Shown: in pieces, positions 5,789 to 9,900 of the stretch
Position numbering within the stretch: position 1 is the first letter of the stretch
Layout of the letters: every line of letters starts with the position of its first letter
Source: CAZJJZ01 sp964546505
GTDB lineage: Bacteria > Patescibacteriota > Gracilibacteria > UBA1369
Direction: 5' to 3'
DNA: 9,900 nt
Assembly: GCA_964546505.1 (NCBI GenBank)
Contig: CAZJJZ010000031.1
Location: 1 to 9,900 of the forward strand
Translations under genes and position numbers: made by a program
The notes under the pieces: generated by a model
Database searches by the model: none
What the model was told of the DNA's origin: nothing
Seen by the model: only the letters and a program-made list of their open reading frames with translations

Positions 5789-6727
5789 GTGGTTTTGAGT
5801 TGGCAGTACGTTATTTTTGGTGTATTGATTGTAGTAAATTCTATTTTTGCTGTTATGGGCTATCAGGATTATATTTCGGCTTTAAAAGTCAAAGCGACAG
5901 AAGTCCGCATGGCTACTTTGAAATCTATAGCCAGCGGGGGAGGTTTTACTGGAAGTGCGCTTTCCGCTGTTGAGATTTTGGTGGCCTTGTATTATGGCCA
6001 CAATGTACATGGACCAATTTTGAAAATTGATCCAGCTAAACCTGGTTGGGAGGGTCAGGATTATTTTGTCTTATCCAAGGCTAATGCAGCGCCGGCTTGG
6101 TATGCCATCTTGGCTGATTTGGGCTTTTTGGATCAGAATGAATTGAAGTATTACAGACAAGCCGGGGCTTTACTTTCCGCGCATCCAAAACCTCGAATCC
6201 CAGGTGTACCACTAGGTAGCGGCGGACCGGGCCAAGGCTTGGCTGCTGCTGTCGGACTGGCCATGTCACTAAAAATGGAAAGAGCGCGAAATAAAGTATT
6301 TTGTTTGATTGGTGATGCGGAAATGGCACATGGAAATTGTTGGGAGGCTTTGATTCAAGCATCTCATCTAAAATTAGGGAATTTGGTGGTGGTGGTTGAT
6401 CGCAATAGTGTGCAAGTGGATGGTTTGGTTCGCAATCTCAATTTGATTGATCCAATTGCAGAAAAATTTGATATGCTCGGTTTTAGGACTTGCAATGTTT
6501 TGAGTGGAAATGATTTGGATCAATTGCTGGGTGCTTATGATAAAGCGCTTGTGGAAACCCGGATTCCTGTGGCGATTATTTGTAAAACTGTGAAAGCCAA
6601 GGGAGTGGATTTTGCCGAAAATAAAAGTTACTACCACGATAAACCGCTGAGTGAACAGGAATTGGCGGAAGCTCTCAAAAGTTTACAACGCCGTATTGAA
6701 AGCTTAGCCAAAACTATCCATGACTAG
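5789..6727 (+). CDS. Transketolase N-terminal-half homologue with altered active-site residues and hydrophobic N-terminus
   Basis: The 312-residue product matches the pyrophosphate-binding half of transketolase (the split N-terminal subunit type). Recognisable blocks are TGSALSAVEILVALYYG (54-70), LSKANAAPAWYAILADLGF (95-113), GSGGPGQGLAAAVGLAMS (143-160), GDAEMAHGNCWEALIQA (175-191), VVVDRNSVQVDG (201-212) and KTVKAKGVDFAEN (266-278). Mg/diphosphate ligands D176 and N206 remain, as do His132 and His283. However, the His of the SGH motif is Phe53, the His of SKGH is Asn99, GDG is GDA (175-177), and the Glu of the following motif is His181. Canonical transketolases use these positions for thiamine diphosphate and sugar phosphate chemistry, so normal activity is doubtful. 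Residues 1-22 form a hydrophobic helix not expected in a cytosolic enzyme. GTG 5789 is favoured by the near-adjacent promoter; ATG 5855 (residue 23) would remove the helix. No partner C-terminal subunit gene is in the window. It overlaps the signal peptidase gene by 8 nt. Confidence 0.85.
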   Translation: MVLSWQYVIFGVLIVVNSIFAVMGYQDYISALKVKATEVRMATLKSIASGGGFTGSALSAVEILVALYYGHNVHGPILKIDPAKPGWEGQDYFVLSKANAAPAWYAILADLGFLDQNELKYYRQAGALLSAHPKPRIPGVPLGSGGPGQGLAAAVGLAMSLKMERARNKVFCLIGDAEMAHGNCWEALIQASHLKLGNLVVVVDRNSVQVDGLVRNLNLIDPIAEKFDMLGFRTCNVLSGNDLDQLLGAYDKALVETRIPVAIICKTVKAKGVDFAENKSYYHDKPLSEQELAEALKSLQRRIESLAKTIHD

Positions 6728-7175
6728 TGTTTTGCTATTGATAAATCTATTTTTGGCTGTTTGGCAGCATGAACCTTTTTTGGTGGAGGGGAATTCGATG
6801 TGGCCGACTCTGCAGAGCAATCAACTGATTTTCTTGAATAAAAGTTTTGCTGTCAGCGAGATTGCACGTGGTGATATTGTGGTGTTTAGTTTTGATAATC
6901 AGAAATATTTGGTTAAAAGAGTGGTGGGTTTGCCTGGGGAGCGTTTGAAATTAGCAAATTGGGAAGTGTCTGTGCGTGATGAAAATGGACAATATCAAGT
7001 TCTGGAAGAGCCTTATTTAAAAGGAAAAAAGTTTAATTACGGTGATGAGCGGTTTTTCATCATACCGCAAAACTCTTTTTTTCTACTAGGGGATAATCGT
7101 TTGGAAAGTAAAGATTCGCGTTATTTTCCTAACCCTTATATTGGGGTGGAAATGATTAAAGGAGTGGTGAGATAA
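6720..7175 (+). CDS. lepB: Type I signal peptidase (S26 family)
   Basis: Cleaves signal peptides from exported pre-proteins at the outer face of the cytoplasmic membrane, using a Ser-Lys dyad. The 151-residue protein has one short N-terminal membrane helix (about 3-15), then box B with the nucleophile Ser26 in GNSMWPTL (24-31), box D with the general base Lys66 in YLVKRVVGLPGE (63-74), and box E GDNR..S.DSR.F (124-136). All catalytic elements are present. It is shorter than most characterised enzymes, in line with a minimal one-helix form. The ATG at 6720 overlaps the preceding stop by 8 nt, so it is translated from the same message as the transketolase-like gene. No clear terminator follows. 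Confidence 0.93.
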   Translation: MTSVLLLINLFLAVWQHEPFLVEGNSMWPTLQSNQLIFLNKSFAVSEIARGDIVVFSFDNQKYLVKRVVGLPGERLKLANWEVSVRDENGQYQVLEEPYLKGKKFNYGDERFFIIPQNSFFLLGDNRLESKDSRYFPNPYIGVEMIKGVVR

Positions 7176-7215
7176 AGTTTTTCATTCTTTGGTAATCTTG
7201 GAGGAGGCGAGGGGT

Positions 7216-7244
7216 TTGGATAGATTACAAATTTATGATATAAT
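7216..7244 (+). promoter_or_regulatory. Extended -10 promoter of the coiled-coil operon
   Basis: A perfect TATAAT (7239-7244) is preceded by TGA, giving the TGnTATAAT extended -10 form, with TTGGAT (7216-7221) 17 bp upstream as a weak -35. Transcription would start around 7251, leaving a leader of about 20 nt without a Shine-Dalgarno before ATG 7271. Confidence 0.75.
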
Positions 7245-7263
7245 ATCGAGATTTTATTATATC
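7237..7263. repeat. 9-bp perfect inverted repeat over the -10 element
   Basis: GATATAATA (7237-7245) and TATTATATC (7255-7263) are exact reverse complements around a 9-nt spacer. The left arm contains the -10 box and the right arm covers the transcript start, so a bound repressor would block the promoter. The right arm also places a second TATAAT on the minus strand. All arm bases except the ends are A/T, so chance is not excluded. Confidence 0.5.
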
Positions 7264-7270
7264 TAAATTG

Positions 7271-7651
7271 ATGGCAACTACACCCCTGGAACAGCAAGCA
7301 TTGCAAAAAAGGCAATTGGTAATACGAGGAGTTTTGGCTGAGGGTCTGCGTAGAAAGCGCATTGATCCCAATCAACTGTTTGTGATTTTTTCGCTCTTGG
7401 AAGATGCGGTGGATGTGCAGGAATTGTCCGCGCGTTTAAAAATGTTTGAAGATATTTTCCCCATTTTGAAGGAAGTAAATGGGCAGTTTGGTGTGGCCGC
7501 GCGTAATGATGTGGAAGAAAAAGTTGCCAAGGCGGTAGCCAAAATTGCCAAAACTGATCCGCTGAAGGCAGCAGAGATCAGTAAACAAGCACTTAAAAAA
7601 GATTTGGATTGGGACAAATTAGTCGCTCAATTTCCAGAATTAAAAAACTAA
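7271..7651 (+). CDS. Unrecognised 126-residue helical protein
   Basis: The family is not recognised. The sequence is soluble, charged and apparently all-helical, with no signal peptide, membrane span or cysteine. An N-terminal Gln/Arg-rich helix (5-30) is followed by LLEDAVDVQELSARLKMF near residue 42-59 and then an Ala/Lys-rich region with repeated KVAKAVAKIAK-type spacing (about 80-95). The segment near 42-59 resembles FLEESVDKGKLIGILQ in the N-terminus of the next protein, so the two may share a short helical module. ATG 7271 follows the extended -10 promoter by about 20 nt; a TTG directly before it is in frame but unneeded. The next gene begins 4 nt after the stop, a clear operon arrangement. 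The function probably relates to the neighbouring long coiled-coil protein, but this is inference from position. Confidence 0.72.
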   Translation: MATTPLEQQALQKRQLVIRGVLAEGLRRKRIDPNQLFVIFSLLEDAVDVQELSARLKMFEDIFPILKEVNGQFGVAARNDVEEKVAKAVAKIAKTDPLKAAEISKQALKKDLDWDKLVAQFPELKN

Positions 7652-7655
7652 ATTT

Positions 7656-9900
7656 ATGGCACTCGAAAACAAAGACCAACAAATAGTCAGGCTAGAAGAT
7701 CAGCAAAAACTGATTTTACGGGCTGATAAAAATACTAATAAAATTGTTTCGGCGTTGGCTAATACAGAATTACCGTTCAATCGCCTAACAGAATTTTTGG
7801 AGGAGAGTGTGGACAAAGGAAAGTTGATTGGAATTCTACAAAAGGCTTTCAGACAAGCTCAGGGAGCGGATTATGTGGGGCATAGTTTAGAAGAACAATT
7901 GCAAAACGATTTGGCCAAAAGTGATAGTTTTACCGAAAAGCAAAAAATCTTGGCGGAATTAACTGGTTTGGCAGAAGACAATCGCAAGAAAAGACTTAGA
8001 TTGGAGTTGATTGCTAAGGTGCTGGCAAAAGTACTTATGGATCAGGAGATGGAAAAACTGAATCAGGAATTAATGGTGGCGGAGGTGGAAATAGCGGTAT
8101 TGCTTGATAAAATCAAAAAAACTGATTTGCGGGAGGACAGTTTACAGCCAGCGGCAAGTGAACTGATCAACTCTTATATAGCGGCCAAGATTGCCCTGGA
8201 TATCAAACGTAAGCAATTAAACGCATTATTGGAAAAAACCAACGCTGTGGAGGAAATGTCCAGTTCGGATGTCTTAAAACAAATTTCTACAAGTGTTCAT
8301 AATGAGGTGGCTAATGCTTTACCTTTCGGTACGGTACAGGCGGTTTCAGCAGAAAACAGAGTTTTGCAGTTACCACCTGGTGTTAAGGATGCAGTTGAGG
8401 AGTCTGATTCAACTCAAAAATCTACAGAAGATAAAGATAATCCAGTGCAAGAGGAGTCGGAAGGTAGTCAAACAGAACCTGATCGCCGAGCAATTATTCT
8501 GGATCGGTCGGCAAAACCTGAAGATGAAATTCAAGGCCCTACAAAAAGAACTCGTGCTAATGCTAGAAGAAGGTTTACACCCAGAAATAAGTCTAATGAT
8601 CAAGATAGGGATGATTCAACTCCTGTGAATGGACGTGATGGCGTTAAACAAGAGGGTGATGGTGGCACTAGAGTAAATGTTGATTATCGCAATACATCAG
8701 ATACTCGTACTGATAACAGTAGAAGGGATAATAGACGCACTGATTATAGTAGAATAGACAATAGCCAGACTGATAACAGTAGAACGGATAATAGCAGAAC
8801 AGATCAGAGCAGGCGCGGAAATTTCAATAAAAATAACTTCAATCCCAATATTACAGTTAATGTATCAGGCCATACTGCTTCTGAAGGTGGAAAAGCCACA
8901 GAGTCGCAGGTAAGTGAAGTTGAGGTTAAAACCAAAGAGGCACTCAAATTGCAATTGGAAGTTTTCAAACAGGAGTTGTTGGATGAGATGAAGCTTAAGT
9001 TAAAAAGCAAACTGAAGAAGATAAAGTCGGAGAAGATTGATTTGAGTGCTGTGCAGGAAAATTTCAAAACAGAAATTGCGCGAATGGAGAAAAGTTTGAA
9101 TTTAAGAATAGATACGTTGTTGCAGAGAATCGATGAGTTAACAATTGTAGACACAAGAAGGCAGGTAGTAACTTTGGAGAGGAGTTTTAATCAGCGATTT
9201 GATGAGTTGTCCGAAAAGTTGACTGACTTTTTGAAGCAGCTAAGATTGCAAAACAGCGCAATAGATGACTTGCAGGGCAAGTTGGAAGAAGCTAATCAGA
9301 GAGCTAGAAAAGCAGCTAAGGAGGTTTCGGGTAGGATGACTGCTTTGGAAAATTCTTTGCAAACTAAACACGATGAATTGTTGAGAAAATTGGCCACGCA
9401 AGATAATGCAGAACTTAGACGTGAGTTGGCCGATATTAAGGCTGTTTTGGATGAAGTAAGAGCGCAAAAAGGTCAATTGAAAGCTGAGATTTTGACAGAA
9501 ATGGCCAAAAATAAAGCTGATTTAGAGGCTGCTTTGAAGAAGGCATTGGCTAATGTAAATGAAGAAAATATTGCTGACATTACTCAAAAAATGGCAGCTT
9601 TGGAAAAGCGATTAGCGGAAAAAATGGCTGATTGTTGCGATCAGTTACAGTCGGTGATTAAGCGTTTGGAGGGGAAGATTGGGCAAATTTCTGATGATAT
9701 CAAGGACTTTAGAGAGGATATGATTAGACGTTTGGATCAATTGAAAAATTTACTGGAGGATTTGGCTAGAAGAGGCGTGGGTCCAGGACGACCGGTAGGA
9801 CCAGGACCGGACTCAGAACGAGGGCCGGGCTCAGGGCAAGTTGAACCAGGACCAGACTCACAACCAGGGCGAGTAGGACCAGGACCAGTTCGAGTTGACC
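7656..9900 (+). CDS. Long coiled-coil protein with Asp/Asn/Ser/Arg pentapeptide repeats and Gly-Pro tail, open at right edge
   Basis: An uninterrupted frame from ATG 7656 covers at least 748 codons and runs off the window. In order it shows: a charged helical region (1 to about 210); an acidic, Ser/Glu/Asp-rich linker (about 240-280); a basic patch with Arg-rich sequence (about 293-305); seven tandem pentapeptides with consensus TDNSR (352-386); an Asn-rich stretch ending in NPNITVNVSG; a long coiled coil (about 426-705) rich in Leu, Glu, Lys and Asp with one CC pair (660-661); and a Gly/Pro-rich repeat tail (from 709 on) with GPGPDS-like units. There is no N-terminal signal peptide or membrane helix. 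Such layouts occur in cytoskeletal, surface-fibre and tail-fibre proteins, but none can be named here. It starts 4 nt after the 126-residue gene and shares its promoter. Confidence 0.82.
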   Translation, partial: MALENKDQQIVRLEDQQKLILRADKNTNKIVSALANTELPFNRLTEFLEESVDKGKLIGILQKAFRQAQGADYVGHSLEEQLQNDLAKSDSFTEKQKILAELTGLAEDNRKKRLRLELIAKVLAKVLMDQEMEKLNQELMVAEVEIAVLLDKIKKTDLREDSLQPAASELINSYIAAKIALDIKRKQLNALLEKTNAVEEMSSSDVLKQISTSVHNEVANALPFGTVQAVSAENRVLQLPPGVKDAVEESDSTQKSTEDKDNPVQEESEGSQTEPDRRAIILDRSAKPEDEIQGPTKRTRANARRRFTPRNKSNDQDRDDSTPVNGRDGVKQEGDGGTRVNVDYRNTSDTRTDNSRRDNRRTDYSRIDNSQTDNSRTDNSRTDQSRRGNFNKNNFNPNITVNVSGHTASEGGKATESQVSEVEVKTKEALKLQLEVFKQELLDEMKLKLKSKLKKIKSEKIDLSAVQENFKTEIARMEKSLNLRIDTLLQRIDELTIVDTRRQVVTLERSFNQRFDELSEKLTDFLKQLRLQNSAIDDLQGKLEEANQRARKAAKEVSGRMTALENSLQTKHDELLRKLATQDNAELRRELADIKAVLDEVRAQKGQLKAEILTEMAKNKADLEAALKKALANVNEENIADITQKMAALEKRLAEKMADCCDQLQSVIKRLEGKIGQISDDIKDFREDMIRRLDQLKNLLEDLARRGVGPGRPVGPGPDSERGPGSGQVEPGPDSQPGRVGPGPVRVD
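8709..8813 (+). repeat. Seven tandem 15-bp repeats encoding TDNSR-type pentapeptides
   Basis: Seven contiguous 15-bp units, typified by ACTGATAACAGTAGA, encode pentapeptides with invariant Asp at position 2, Asn/Tyr/Gln at 3, Ser/Arg at 4 and Arg/Gln at 5. Units 1, 5 and 6 are exactly TDNSR. Nucleotide changes between units include synonymous ones, so the repeat is not freshly copied and the peptide pattern is probably maintained. This is not the A(D/N)LXX pentapeptide-repeat family. Confidence 0.9.
9780..9900 (+). repeat. Gly-Pro-rich repeat tract
   Basis: The coding DNA becomes a degenerate repeat of GGACCAGGACC-like units; the 12-mer GTAGGACCAGGA occurs twice and close variants occur between. 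The peptide shows GPGPDS, EPGPDS and GPGPV motifs and avoids hydrophobic residues. Unlike collagen it does not keep Gly at every third position. It continues past the window edge. Confidence 0.75.

Noticed and set aside
7199..7214. G-rich run GGAGGAGGCGAGGGG upstream of the 7216 promoter as a G-quadruplex
   Set aside because: It has mostly runs of two G and no further support; too weak to report as a feature.
8293..8628. Plus-strand 111-codon ORF
   Set aside because: It lies out of frame inside the long coiled-coil gene, which is continuously open with a consistent codon pattern.
1..9900. CRISPR arrays, tRNA or rRNA genes, insertion sequences
   Set aside because: No direct repeats with regular spacers, no tRNA T-loop/CCA pattern, no rRNA-like blocks and no transposase-like ORF were seen.

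Overview
The window looks like part of an ultrasmall-bacterium genome of the Candidate Phyla Radiation (Patescibacteria) type, recovered from a metagenome. This is an inference from the moderately AT-rich sequence, the compact genes with 8-nt overlaps, the mostly missing Shine-Dalgarno sequences, the mixture of recognisable families with lineage-specific proteins, and a 15-N scaffolding gap at 5342-5356. TGA is used as a normal stop at the end of the SOUL gene, so the recoded UGA=Gly code of SR1/Gracilibacteria does not apply.

Left part (1-4968). A minus-strand HD-domain phosphohydrolase runs off the left edge. It is divergent from a plus-strand series: an ABC exporter half-transporter, an overlapping HI0933/BaiN-type flavoprotein, a membrane-anchored SOUL-family protein, and an unrecognised 233-residue helical protein with an internal duplication and a small Cys/His cluster. 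The ABC gene has a good promoter (TTGACA-17-TAGATT). The 233-residue gene has the only strong Shine-Dalgarno in the window.

Middle (4969-5788). About 280 nt hold no convincing protein gene but do hold several strong RNA stem-loops ending in an intrinsic terminator. I read this as a candidate noncoding RNA. Facing it on the minus strand is a small coiled-coil protein gene interrupted by the N gap. Its two halves lie in different frames, but merging a 7-bp duplicated flank restores one 135-residue ORF, so the gap is probably an assembly artefact. A divergent promoter region follows.

Right part (5789-9900). A transketolase N-terminal-like protein has a hydrophobic N-terminus and substitutions at several positions that are normally catalytic. 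It overlaps a short type I signal peptidase gene. A second transcription unit starts at a near-perfect extended -10 promoter overlapped by a 9-bp inverted repeat. It carries a 126-residue helical protein and then a very long gene open to the right edge, with at least 748 codons. That gene encodes a helical N-terminus, an acidic linker, seven tandem Asp/Asn/Ser/Arg pentapeptides, about 280 residues of coiled coil and a Gly-Pro repeat tail. The two proteins may share a short helical motif and are probably co-expressed.

The points most worth following up are the structured RNA, the degenerate and possibly membrane-tethered transketolase-like protein, and the long repeat/coiled-coil protein.
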